Source: Sphingobacteriales bacterium (GTDB taxonomy: Bacteria; Bacteroidota; Bacteroidia; Sphingobacteriales; Sphingobacteriaceae). Taken from it: a stretch of DNA of 64,000 nt. The notes beneath the pieces are model-generated. The model was given only the letters and a program-made list of their open reading frames with translations. It searched no databases and was not told the DNA's origin. A program made the translations under genes and the position numbers. Positions within the stretch are counted from its first letter, which is position 1. The number at the start of each line of letters is the position of its first letter. This document shows positions 1 through 8,846 of this stretch, in pieces. The stretch lies in assembly GCA_025353765.1 (NCBI GenBank), contig JANXOD010000016.1, positions 1 to 64,000 of the forward strand. Direction: 5' to 3'.

Positions 1-2535
1 CGGTACCACCAGATGCATTTGTTCATTCACCAACTTGGTATTATCGGCCTTGGTTAATTCCTTGTTATAAGTTAGGGGCCCTTTTGGAAATGCTTTATCT
101 TCAGAAATCTCTATCACCCATTTATTTTCATAATTAGGGTATTGTATCTCTTTAGTAATTCTACAGGGCCAAGGATTAATCTCAACCGCTTCCTGGGCAG
201 GGATAGAAATGAGCCGTTCTTGGGGTGAAGGCCCCAGACCAACTGCATAAAAAGCATCCTGAACGGAATGCAACTCGAGGGAGTTTTCGCCATACACAGC
301 CGTAACATCCTGCTCTACAGAATGGACAAAACCACTAAAATCCATAATGGCTCCCTGTGGAACCTCCATTACAGTACGCCACACTATCTTTTCGGCCTCC
401 TCGGCACCAATACCCACTACCGAATAGAGAGGTTTTGTATCATCTTCATCTGGGTAACCGCTTCCACCTTGAGATAAAAGATAGAACCAGAAATTCAGTA
501 TGTTCGCATTCAGGATTGGATCAGCAGCTAATTCATCATAATATTTCCCTTTATAATAGCTCGGTTGGTCCCTTGATTGAGGATATGCAAAGCTTCGCAA
601 ATAATCAGTACCATTATACAAATCTTCTCCGATAGTCCAAACGGGCGGCTTGTTTTGAGCAATAAGTTCCTTGTTTTTAATGCTAAGTCCAATAATATCT
701 CCAAAACTTTTACATACAGAGGTAGTTTCATCTGAAACATCCGGGTGTAATTTTAAATATGCCAAGGCATATCCAATCTCAGAGCCTACCAAGTCTATAC
801 TCACAAGAGGCATAGAATTGGTACCTCCATCATAATAGAAACTCTTACCGTAAGTATCAAATCCGGCAGGTATTGTTCCCTCATTCTGAAGATAAGAATG
901 AATAGAAATATTCCCTTGGCCGTCTAAACCAATAAATGCATGTTTTTCAGAAAGGTACAAAGCCGATTTTTCGCTAAATGAATGTATTGATACTGCTGCT
1001 TTTGAACGGGCTGTATCATTATATAAATCAAATACACCATCACCATCAGCATCAATGGCCTCTTCAGTATTGTCCTTAGAATCCACATAAAGGGTCTCAA
1101 TACCAGGCATAGTAGCTGTAGGACAAGTTTTTAACATATATATAGGAAATTCTTGATTGGGCTTCTTGATAATGCTATTATCAAGAATACTGGTTGCCAA
1201 AGTTCCGGTAAAAGTAACTAGGCCATTATACCAACTCTGGGCTTTCAAGCTGATTTGACCATCGGGGCAAATTGGACTGGTAATTGTTTCCTTAAAATTT
1301 TGGGGTAATACTCCTATAGCAAACCAGGCATCATGTACCGCTATGTATTCGGGGCTTCCAAATCCAGGATGTTCAGCTTCATGTACTGTCATAAATTTAG
1401 CAACATCAGTAAAGCCATTAATTTTACCTCCCCAAATTGTATCTGTATAGGTAGCAAAAAGGAGTTGGGCAGCTTTTTGCATTGCTGTAAAAGGGCTCTT
1501 ATCTAAAGCTTCAACACGGTAAAATGACTTATTATAATCTTCATCAAGATGTCCCATTTTTCCTACAGATAATTTATGTAACCAACTTAAAGTAATTGAA
1601 GCATTTGTTGCAATGCTATAACTTTTATCATTGTAGGGTTTATACAAAAGTCCTTTATAGGTATTAGGGCGCCCGGCTGCTTTTAAATCATCAATAGAAA
1701 ATATAGAACCATTGCCATCACCACTCATAAACCATGATATTGATTCGCCTTTTTCCTGCCTATAATAATTTCTTGCTACTAATTCCGAGGCATAGGCTAA
1801 ACCTTCATCTAGTTCTGCCACTTGCATATTTAACTTATAAGCACCATCCTTATTGAAACTTGAGTTCCATAGCATCCCATGCATCATTTCATGGCCAATC
1901 ATATCTAAACCTACATTAGGAATTTTATTAATTACATTATAATTAAGGGTGCTTTTCTCCGGAAGAAAATAAGCCAATGTAGTTGGCTTTAAAGATGTAT
2001 CCGATCTTAGAAAAGAAATAATTGGCTTTTTTCCGGCACTATCAAGGCCTTTCCAGTTATATAACTTATAGTTCATCGCCATTATATATTGGGTGCCCCA
2101 ATAAACACTTACCGCCATTTGGCTGGTAAAGGGAGAATTAATAACAGGTGTTAACGTATTAATATTTTTTACTGCAATAAACTCTGAAGAAGTAATAGGT
2201 GTAGGGTTTACAAATTGCATTTCTTCCGTATCAGTATGGCCTACTACTCCTATCATCGGAGCGAATGGATCATAAATATCATTCCCTCTTTCCAGTATAG
2301 ATGCATAGTAAGTAGAATTAGCAGGATTTGGATTGTACCAAAAAGTAACAAAACTTACCTTACCGTTATAATAGCTTTCTGCACTATTAATAAAAGGTTT
2401 AGGATCAAAGATAGTTCCCATATAAGCTGGTACCTGGGCATAAACCTTATTATTAAGTAACAAAAAACTAAATACGATTAGAAAAGCAATCATTAATTTT
2501 CTAGCTAATGTTGAGAGAGAAAGATATGTTTCCAT
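1..2535 (-). CDS. Secreted M4-like (thermolysin family) metalloprotease with two M4-type modules, partial (C-terminus beyond window)
   Basis: An open frame of 845 codons runs from ATG at 2535 to the window edge with no stop. Residues 1-34 form a signal peptide ending in VYAQ. The first module (about 140-410) has the zinc motif HEMMH at 215-219 and a downstream LDEGLAYASE whose Glu244 is the likely third zinc ligand, followed by an M4 C-terminal signature (HDAWFAIGV, 401-409). The second module (about 485-767) repeats the fold: SIDLVGSEIGYA at 579-590 sits where the HExxH helix should be, NILNFWFYLLSQGG (678-691), SVVGIG (705-710) and a closing VQDAFYAVGL (758-767). The second zinc site is lost, and neither module keeps the VHxNSG catalytic His. 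Exported peptidase is the likely role; a type IX sorting tail would be in the missing C-terminus. The family is clear; activity is uncertain. Confidence 0.8.
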   Translation of the reverse strand, partial: METYLSLSTLARKLMIAFLIVFSFLLLNNKVYAQVPAYMGTIFDPKPFINSAESYYNGKVSFVTFWYNPNPANSTYYASILERGNDIYDPFAPMIGVVGHTDTEEMQFVNPTPITSSEFIAVKNINTLTPVINSPFTSQMAVSVYWGTQYIMAMNYKLYNWKGLDSAGKKPIISFLRSDTSLKPTTLAYFLPEKSTLNYNVINKIPNVGLDMIGHEMMHGMLWNSSFNKDGAYKLNMQVAELDEGLAYASELVARNYYRQEKGESISWFMSGDGNGSIFSIDDLKAAGRPNTYKGLLYKPYNDKSYSIATNASITLSWLHKLSVGKMGHLDEDYNKSFYRVEALDKSPFTAMQKAAQLLFATYTDTIWGGKINGFTDVAKFMTVHEAEHPGFGSPEYIAVHDAWFAIGVLPQNFKETITSPICPDGQISLKAQSWYNGLVTFTGTLATSILDNSIIKKPNQEFPIYMLKTCPTATMPGIETLYVDSKDNTEEAIDADGDGVFDLYNDTARSKAAVSIHSFSEKSALYLSEKHAFIGLDGQGNISIHSYLQNEGTIPAGFDTYGKSFYYDGGTNSMPLVSIDLVGSEIGYALAYLKLHPDVSDETTSVCKSFGDIIGLSIKNKELIAQNKPPVWTIGEDLYNGTDYLRSFAYPQSRDQPSYYKGKYYDELAADPILNANILNFWFYLLSQGGSGYPDEDDTKPLYSVVGIGAEEAEKIVWRTVMEVPQGAIMDFSGFVHSVEQDVTAVYGENSLELHSVQDAFYAVGLGPSPQERLISIPAQEAVEINPWPCRITKEIQYPNYENKWVIEISEDKAFPKGPLTYNKELTKADNTKLVNEQMHLVVP

Positions 2536-2800
2536 GAGTTAATTGCAGTAAAAAATATTGTTATTAAAGAAGAAAAAGATCATTAGAATTAGTTGGTTTT
2601 ATAAAAAAAGAGCAAGAATATGGCCATTAAATCCATTTACTGTAAAAAATCAATATTTAAGTTTTACCGAAGCACCAGATAATAAGAAATAGCATACAAA
2701 AGCACAGTTAAATAGGCAAAGGCAGCAAGAAGTCAGCAATCTCTATACTCTTTAAAATATTTTATTTATCATATAAACTTATCATGCTTTGGAAAATCTG

Positions 2801-2808
2801 TACGTTTG
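2801..2808 (+). promoter_or_regulatory. Candidate -7 promoter element of the E1 dehydrogenase gene
   Basis: TACGTTTG fits the Bacteroidota -7 consensus TAnnTTTG and ends 6 bases before the ATG at 2815. No good TTTG lies 19-21 bases upstream, so the -33 box is weak. If used, transcription would start at or very near the start codon. It also argues against the in-frame TTG at 2806, which lies inside this element. Confidence 0.5.
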
Positions 2809-2814
2809 CAGTCT

Positions 2815-4809
2815 ATGAATTTTAACCGACTAAATCTGGATGATAGTACCCTGCTGAAATTTTACAAGCGTTTACTAAAGCCCCGCATGATCGAGGAGAA
2901 AATGCTTATTTTATTGCGTCAAGGGCGAATAGGCAAATGGTTTTCGGGCATTGGTCAGGAGGCTATTGCTGTTGGAACAACCCTTGCCATGCAACCGGAT
3001 GAGTATATTTTGCCTATGCATCGCAATTTAGGTATATTTACAAGCCGGCATATTCCGCTATCAAGGTTAATGGCGCAATGGCAGGGAAAAATTTCAGGCT
3101 TTACCAAAGGCCGCGATCGTTCTTTTCATTTCGGTACCCAGGAATATAAAATTGTGGGAATGATCTCTCATCTCGGACCGCAATTAGCCTTGGCAGATGG
3201 CATTGCCTTAGCGGATGTTTTAAAGCAGAATAATAAAGCAACCCTGGTTTTTACAGGAGAAGGAGCTACCAGCGAAGGCGATTTTCATGAAGCCTTAAAT
3301 GTAGCTGCTGTATGGGATTTGCCAGTAATATTCATTATAGAAAATAATGGTTATGGCTTATCAACGCCAACAAATGAGCAATACCGGTGTGAACGATTAG
3401 TGGATAGAGCCATAGGCTATGGAATGGAAGGTCGCCGTATTGACGGGAATAATGTACTGGAAGTTTATAATACCATTCATGAACTGGCCACAGACATTCG
3501 CCAAAAACCAAGGCCTGTCCTAATTGAATGTATGACTTTTAGGATGCGTGGCCACGAGGAAGCATCGGGGACAAAATACATCCCACAGGAATTATTTACA
3601 GAGTGGGCTAAAAAAGATCCGGTTACTAATTTCGAACAATATTTAATAGAATTAGGCATTTTAAACACCAACCTGATTACTGAGATTAAAGCTGATTTTA
3701 AAAAAGAAATTGAGCAGGATATTGAGCAGGCCTTTGCTGAAGATGATGTGAAAGTGAACACAGAAACCGAAATGGAAGATATGTACGCTGATTTTTCAAC
3801 TTCTCAAATTTTTGATATTTCGACTCTGCAATCTTCCGGTCAAAAATCGGAAAAACGTTATTTGGATGCTATTAGTGATGGACTAAGGCAAGGAATGCAG
3901 AAATATTCCAACCTAGTTATTATGGGGCAAGATATTGCAGAATATGGCGGCGCTTTTAAAATTACACAGGGTTTTGTAGAAGAATTTGGAAAAAGCAGAG
4001 TACGCAATACACCCATTTGCGAATCTGCTATAGTTGGTACGGCATTAGGCCTGTCTATAAATGGTTACAAAGCCATTATGGAAATGCAATTTGCTGATTT
4101 TGCTACCTGCGGTTTCAACCAGATCATTAATAATTTGGCTAAAACACATTACAGATGGGGAGAAAAAGCCGATGTGGTTATTCGTATGCCTACGGGTGCA
4201 GGAAGCGGGGCCGGACCTTTTCATTCGCAAAGCAACGAGGCTTGGTTTACTAAAACTCCGGGTTTAAAAGTTGTTTATCCTGCTTTTCCGGCAGATGCTA
4301 AAGGGTTATTACTCGCTGCCATTGAAGATCCTAATCCGGTTCTCTATTTTGAGCATAAATATTTATATCGTGGGATCTCAGAAGAGATCTATGATGATTA
4401 TTATATCATAGAAATAGGAAAAGCAAAACTCCTTAAAGCAGGTGAACAGATAAGTATTATCACTTACGGCTTAGGTGTGCACTGGGCATTAGAGTATGCA
4501 GAAAAACATCCCGAACTACCTATTGACCTTTTGGATTTGCGCAGTTTACAGCCCTGGGATAAAGAGGCAGTTGAAACATCCGTAAAGAAAACAGGAAGAG
4601 TTCTCATCTTGCATGAAGATACCTTAACAAGTGGATTTGGAGGTGAAATTAGTGCCCATATTGCCGAACATTGTTTTGAATATTTAGATGCTCCGGTTAT
4701 ACGATGTGCAAGTTTAGATACTGCAATTCCCATGAGTAAAGCTTTAGAAGATAATTTTCTGGCTAAATCACGTTTGCATGAAGATATCAGTCGCTTGCTG
4801 AATTATTAA
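2815..4809 (+). CDS. Alpha-ketoacid dehydrogenase E1, fused alpha and beta subunits (branched-chain type)
   Basis: A 664-residue thiamine-diphosphate enzyme performing oxidative decarboxylation of a 2-oxoacid as the E1 part of a dehydrogenase complex. The N-terminal half (about 1-310) is E1-alpha, with the ThDP motif beginning GEGATSEGDFHEALN and closing with ENNGYGLS. A linker rich in acidic residues leads to E1-beta (about 345-664), recognised by MGQDIAEYGGAFKIT, the FADFATCGFNQI helix and GPFHSQSNEAWF. The fused form is usual in Bacteroidota and is generally annotated as 2-oxoisovalerate or general dehydrogenase E1; substrate cannot be read from sequence. I chose ATG 2815 over TTG 2806 because the latter overlaps a promoter-like element. 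No E2 or E3 gene is in the window, so the complex is assembled from genes elsewhere. Confidence 0.9.
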   Translation: MNFNRLNLDDSTLLKFYKRLLKPRMIEEKMLILLRQGRIGKWFSGIGQEAIAVGTTLAMQPDEYILPMHRNLGIFTSRHIPLSRLMAQWQGKISGFTKGRDRSFHFGTQEYKIVGMISHLGPQLALADGIALADVLKQNNKATLVFTGEGATSEGDFHEALNVAAVWDLPVIFIIENNGYGLSTPTNEQYRCERLVDRAIGYGMEGRRIDGNNVLEVYNTIHELATDIRQKPRPVLIECMTFRMRGHEEASGTKYIPQELFTEWAKKDPVTNFEQYLIELGILNTNLITEIKADFKKEIEQDIEQAFAEDDVKVNTETEMEDMYADFSTSQIFDISTLQSSGQKSEKRYLDAISDGLRQGMQKYSNLVIMGQDIAEYGGAFKITQGFVEEFGKSRVRNTPICESAIVGTALGLSINGYKAIMEMQFADFATCGFNQIINNLAKTHYRWGEKADVVIRMPTGAGSGAGPFHSQSNEAWFTKTPGLKVVYPAFPADAKGLLLAAIEDPNPVLYFEHKYLYRGISEEIYDDYYIIEIGKAKLLKAGEQISIITYGLGVHWALEYAEKHPELPIDLLDLRSLQPWDKEAVETSVKKTGRVLILHEDTLTSGFGGEISAHIAEHCFEYLDAPVIRCASLDTAIPMSKALEDNFLAKSRLHEDISRLLNY

Positions 4810-4853
4810 ACTCAATACAATACTGAAGAATCTATAAACAATGGGAATTTCTG

Positions 4854-5462
4854 TTAACCTACAGCCATCACCTCTGCCAGAGGATTGAATAAATAAACCA
4901 ATCCCGTTTTTACTTCTACACAACGGTATCTTTTCCGTACCAGGCTTTCTTTTCTGAATATTTTGCCGCTTTTCATAGAGAACAAAGCATTGTGTCCAAT
5001 TTTTTCAACATGCACTATTCCATCAGCCTTCGTATCATATTGCTGAAGCACTCTGAATAAATTCAAATCTGTACAGCTGGACGCGGAAGGGTTTTCGAGA
5101 TAATTGATGATCGCTGTTTTTATATCCTGCGGAAAAACTTCAGTCTCAAAAAAAGGTTTCATCATTCTTTTGAAATTAGCTTTCCACTCGGCTCCGTGTG
5201 GTTTAGCTTTGCGCTTATGCTCATTCCAGGTAAGTAAATGAGCAAATTCGTGTACCGTAGTTACCAAAAAAGCAAACTGGTTTAAATTATAATTGACAGA
5301 GATCCGGTGGCCTTCGTCTTTAAAAGGAGGCCGATAATCGCCATATTTAGTATTACGGCTGCGGGATACTTTAAATTCGCATTGGAAATAATCTATCCAT
5401 CGTGCTATTATTGGAGCAGCGCCGGATGGTAAATACCTTTCGAGTATGTTTACTTTATCCAA
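4854..5462 (-). CDS. SprT-like zinc-metalloprotease domain protein
   Basis: 202 residues with the SprT-family zinc motif HEFAHLLTW (HExxH) at about 73-81 and a following KPHGAEW that supplies the third His. C-terminal about 60 residues are basic and beta-rich, as in other bacterial SprT-like proteins. Start is TTG, 4 bases after the feoB stop, so it is probably translated from the feoAB transcript; no ATG exists before the conserved region. Bacterial SprT-like proteins have no settled function; the domain is shared with eukaryotic Spartan, which degrades DNA-protein crosslinks, but that role is not shown for this group. Confidence 0.85.
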   Translation of the reverse strand: MDKVNILERYLPSGAAPIIARWIDYFQCEFKVSRSRNTKYGDYRPPFKDEGHRISVNYNLNQFAFLVTTVHEFAHLLTWNEHKRKAKPHGAEWKANFKRMMKPFFETEVFPQDIKTAIINYLENPSASSCTDLNLFRVLQQYDTKADGIVHVEKIGHNALFSMKSGKIFRKESLVRKRYRCVEVKTGLVYLFNPLAEVMAVG

Positions 5463-5466
5463 GGAT

Positions 5467-7581
5467 CTATTTTAACAGCTGATATGTAATTAAGCTTGCA
5501 ATATAAGCCAGAACAGTCATGTAAGCAAATTGAATAGTGGGCCATTTCCAGTGTTTTGTTTCACGATATACCACGGCAATAGTGCTCATACACTGCATCG
5601 CGAAAGCATAAAAGATCATTAATGAAAATGCAGTAGCTGTAGTAAAAACGGGAAGCCCGGTATCGGGATTTCGGGCACTGTGCATTTTTTCACGCACCGA
5701 TGCCAAGTGTGATTCATCCGAATCTACACTATAAATAGTTGCCATCGTACCCACAAAAACCTCTCGTGCAGCAAACGATGTGATTAAGGCAATTCCAATT
5801 TTCCAGTCGAAGCCTAAGGGTTTTATCGCAGGTTCAATAGCTTTGCCCAATATACCTGCATAAGAATTTCCCAGCCTTGCAGATTCTTTTAAAAGACCTA
5901 ACTGTTGAGCTGAATATTTTTGAGTATAAACCGGAGACTGATATTGGCTTTCAATTTTTTCAAACCGGCCTGATGGTCCGTATGAAGCCAAAACCCACAA
6001 TATAATCGAAACTGCAACAATTACTTTCCCGGCCTCAAAAACAAATGTTTTTACCTTCTGATACATGGTTAAAGCAATATTATTCCATCTTGGCATCCGG
6101 TAAACCGGTAGTTCCATTATAAAATAACCCCGTTCGCGTGAGCGGATGATTTGCTTCATTGCCCAGGCAACTATAATGGCACTTACTATACTAAGCACAT
6201 ACATCGCCATTAAGGCAACTCCCTGAAGGTTAATAAACCACCATACTTTTTTATCGGGAACTACTAATGAAATTAACAAAGCATAAACCGGTAAGCGGGC
6301 AGAACAGGTAATTAAAGGAGTAACCATAATAGTGATCATCCTGTCCTTCCAATTCTCAATGTTTCGGGCACTCATAATAGAGGGTACCGCACAAGCAAAA
6401 CCGCCAATCAGCGGGACAACAGATTTACCGCTTAAGCCAACCTTACGCATGATTTTATCCATCATAAACGTAACCCGAGACATATAGCCTGTATCTTCCA
6501 GAATTGAAATAAATGCAAAGAGTATTGCTATTTGTGGGATAAAAACAAGCACTCCACTTAAGCCTGCTAAAACACCATCCAAAAGTAAATTAGTAAGTAC
6601 TCCGGCCGGAAGTAATTGATGGCCTGTATTGGCTAACCAAACAAATAATTGTTCGATTAAGCCCATGGGATAGGCAGACCACGCAAAAATAGATTGGAAA
6701 ATTAAAAAAAGAATGGCAAAAAATATAACAAAGCCAAATACTCTATGAGTAAGTACTTTATCTATCCGGTTACTTATGGTTTCCTGTAAAGGGTCTGCTT
6801 TAAAGTGAATGGTATCAAATAATACATCGTTAATAAAATTATAACGTGTTATAGTTTCGGTAGCTTGAGATTTTTGAGACTGAAATGAAAATTCCTGTTC
6901 GATTTCTTCTATTCTATCGCTTTGCTGGACTGTTAAAAAGCTCAATTGCTCATGCTGATGTGCCAGTTGTAAAGCGATATAAGGTATATCTATCTGCATT
7001 TCTAAACAGATCTGTTGAACCAATTGGGGAGCTAAAGCTTCTACTTCTATAGAATCAACCTGTAAAGGGATTTTACTGGCATGCGTTATCGTTTGTTTTA
7101 GCTCATCTATACCTTGTGCATTCCGGGCTGAAATTGGGATAACTTGTACACCCAGTTTTGAGGCAAGCTCATCTACAGAAATTTCAATGCCCGACCGTTC
7201 AGCCAAATCCATCATATTTAAAGCAATGATGATAGGTATTTTAAGATCGGCAACCTGTGTATAAAGAAGTAAATTTCGTTTGAGGTTTGAGGCATCTGCC
7301 ACAAAAATGATCAGATCCGGATGCGCACTATTGCTTTTATCGGCAAGAGCTTCCATTACAATACGCTCATCTCTACTTTTAGGATAAAAACTATATGTTC
7401 CGGGAAGATCTATTATTTGAGCAATTCGCCGATCAGGAAGTTTACAAAACCCTGTTTTCTTATCAACAGTAACACCAGGAAAATTTCCAATTTTCTGATT
7501 TAATCCGGTTAAAACATTAAAAAGTGTAGATTTTCCAGAATTAGGGTTTCCAACAAGAGCAATTTTTAAATCAGCATTCAC
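5467..7581 (-). CDS. feoB: Ferrous iron transport protein B
   Basis: 704-residue inner-membrane Fe(II) transporter with an N-terminal G domain: G1 GNPNSGKST (11-19), the FPGVTVDKKTG switch region, G3 DLPGTYSF (58-65) and G4 NMMD. A helical linker (about 170-270) is followed by two Gate repeats and multiple membrane helices (about 275-700), including the conserved stretch FACAVPSIMSAR. Length matches the family. Start is GTG, 3 bases downstream of feoA, so the two genes form one operon. Also co-directional with the SprT-like gene. Confidence 0.96.
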   Translation of the reverse strand: MNADLKIALVGNPNSGKSTLFNVLTGLNQKIGNFPGVTVDKKTGFCKLPDRRIAQIIDLPGTYSFYPKSRDERIVMEALADKSNSAHPDLIIFVADASNLKRNLLLYTQVADLKIPIIIALNMMDLAERSGIEISVDELASKLGVQVIPISARNAQGIDELKQTITHASKIPLQVDSIEVEALAPQLVQQICLEMQIDIPYIALQLAHQHEQLSFLTVQQSDRIEEIEQEFSFQSQKSQATETITRYNFINDVLFDTIHFKADPLQETISNRIDKVLTHRVFGFVIFFAILFLIFQSIFAWSAYPMGLIEQLFVWLANTGHQLLPAGVLTNLLLDGVLAGLSGVLVFIPQIAILFAFISILEDTGYMSRVTFMMDKIMRKVGLSGKSVVPLIGGFACAVPSIMSARNIENWKDRMITIMVTPLITCSARLPVYALLISLVVPDKKVWWFINLQGVALMAMYVLSIVSAIIVAWAMKQIIRSRERGYFIMELPVYRMPRWNNIALTMYQKVKTFVFEAGKVIVAVSIILWVLASYGPSGRFEKIESQYQSPVYTQKYSAQQLGLLKESARLGNSYAGILGKAIEPAIKPLGFDWKIGIALITSFAAREVFVGTMATIYSVDSDESHLASVREKMHSARNPDTGLPVFTTATAFSLMIFYAFAMQCMSTIAVVYRETKHWKWPTIQFAYMTVLAYIASLITYQLLK

Positions 7582-7584
7582 TTA

Positions 7585-7800
7585 TTATAGCAAAATTATG
7601 GTTGAAGCTTCATGCTTCCGCAGACTTAATTGATAACCCGAAACAGTGACTGCAATCGGATCTCCAAGAGGTGCAAAACGCTCTACAACAATGCATTCTC
7701 CTGGTAAACAACCCATCTCCATCAATTTAACTGACATTTCTAAATCGGTAAACTCTTTTATAATACCTTTTTGACCTGGTTTAAGTTGCGAAAGATTCAT
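7585..7800 (-). CDS. feoA: Ferrous iron transport protein A
   Basis: 71-residue SH3-like FeoA protein, a cytoplasmic partner needed for FeoB-dependent iron uptake. The family pattern is visible: MNLSQLKPGQKGII at the start, MEMGCLPGECI in the middle and PIAVTVSGYQLSLRKHEA near the end. It is the first gene of feoA-feoB with a 3-base gap. A full TTTG/TAnnTTTG promoter lies immediately upstream. I saw no convincing Fur box. Confidence 0.94.
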   Translation of the reverse strand: MNLSQLKPGQKGIIKEFTDLEMSVKLMEMGCLPGECIVVERFAPLGDPIAVTVSGYQLSLRKHEASTIILL

Positions 7801-7820
7801 GTTATACTTTAAGGTTATCC

Positions 7821-7852
7821 CAAAAATATAGCTTATTTAAATTAAATCCAAA
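7821..7852 (-). promoter_or_regulatory. Promoter of feoAB
   Basis: Reading leftward, TTTG (7849-7852), a 20-base spacer, then TATTTTTG (7821-7828), matching the Bacteroidota TTTG-N19/21-TAnnTTTG consensus. It leaves a leader of roughly 14 bases before the feoA ATG at 7800. Confidence 0.65.
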
Positions 7853-8006
7853 TAAGGATAGGCTTTAATTGTAATAATCGCCGTGAATACTGACGGTTTA
7901 TTTTTTATGCAGTAGTATTTGCTGACTAAAATGCGGGCAATTACACTTTTTTTTAAAAATACCGCAAGACGTTAGGCCTATTAGAATGAAAAATAAGCAC
8001 AAAAAC

Positions 8007-8402
8007 TTAGATTGATTTTTCATTTGAATGGGCTCTATGCAAAAGAATATAACTGAAAATCCCCATTCCAACGCCAATCATATCACAGAAGAAATCCCAC
8101 CATTCGGCAGAACGGTACGTGAATACTTTCCATTGAAGTAGTTCTATACCTCCGCCTAACATGGCCGTTATAAAAAGTATTTTCAATATGGTGATGGTAC
8201 GATAATTATAACTTGATTGTTGCTTTATCTTACCAAAGAATAATAATACCGTAAGAACAAAGAAAAAACCGGTATGAACCAGTTTATCAAAGCCCTCAAA
8301 TACAGGAACACCCTTAGTATCCGACATTGGGATATTACATAAGACTAAAACAATAATAGCCCAAATAATGGCTAAATATTGATGCTTAATGGTATTAAGC
8401 AT
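8007..8402 (-). CDS. VanZ-like membrane protein
   Basis: 131 residues with three to four predicted membrane helices (about 10-27, 44-62, 73-95, 105-122) and the VanZ-like pattern FDKLVHTGFFFVL followed by GGGIELLQ and a WWDFFCDMIG motif. VanZ-like proteins are small integral membrane proteins; the prototype confers teicoplanin resistance, but most chromosomal members have no known role. Start ATG overlaps the gcvH stop (TAATG), so the pair is translationally coupled. Confidence 0.85.
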   Translation of the reverse strand: MLNTIKHQYLAIIWAIIVLVLCNIPMSDTKGVPVFEGFDKLVHTGFFFVLTVLLFFGKIKQQSSYNYRTITILKILFITAMLGGGIELLQWKVFTYRSAEWWDFFCDMIGVGMGIFSYILLHRAHSNEKSI

Positions 8403-8782
8403 TAGGCGCCAACTTGCGTTTTATAATCATCTGCAGATAATAAACCGCCCATTTGAGAAGCATCTGAAAGTTCAATTTTCACCATCCATCCATCGCCATA
8501 AGGATCGCTATTAACCAGTTCTGGATGTGTGTCTAATTTCTTATTGATCTCAGTTATTTTACCCACGATTGGCATAAACAAGTCGGATACCGTTTTTACA
8601 GCTTCTACCGTGCCGAAAACCTCATCCTTGCCTACTTCTTTGCCCAGCGTATTAATATCTACATATACAATATCGCCTAACTCATGTTGGGCAAATTCAG
8701 TAATTCCTACATAAGCATGATTGCCTTCTACACGTACCCACTCGTGATCTTTGGTGTATTTTAATTCGGATGGAAAATTCAT
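8402..8782 (-). CDS. gcvH: Glycine cleavage system H protein
   Basis: 126-residue lipoyl carrier that shuttles the methylamine group between the P, T and L proteins of glycine cleavage. The lipoylation site is the Lys in [11 protein letters not shown], and the N-terminal KYTKDHEWV is the standard family start. P, T and L genes are not in the window. It follows sprA with a 64-base gap that contains its own consensus promoter, so it can be expressed apart from sprA, and it is coupled to the VanZ-like gene. Confidence 0.96.
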   Translation of the reverse strand: MNFPSELKYTKDHEWVRVEGNHAYVGITEFAQHELGDIVYVDINTLGKEVGKDEVFGTVEAVKTVSDLFMPIVGKITEINKKLDTHPELVNSDPYGDGWMVKIELSDASQMGGLLSADDYKTQVGA

Positions 8783-8800
8783 ATTGATTTTTTATTTGGT

Positions 8801-8831
8801 CAAATTTAGAACTATGCACCACACTTGCAAA
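8801..8831 (-). promoter_or_regulatory. Promoter of gcvH
   Basis: Reading leftward: TTTG (8828-8831), exactly 19 bases, then TAAATTTG (8801-8808). This is a perfect Bacteroidota consensus promoter and lies 18 bases before the gcvH ATG. Confidence 0.7.
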
Positions 8832-8846
8832 GTGTTTAGTATTTAT

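Noticed and set aside
1-2460. Region with no apparent gene on either strand
   Set aside because: Short overlapping frames were shadows; an 845-codon frame on the minus strand runs off the edge without a stop.
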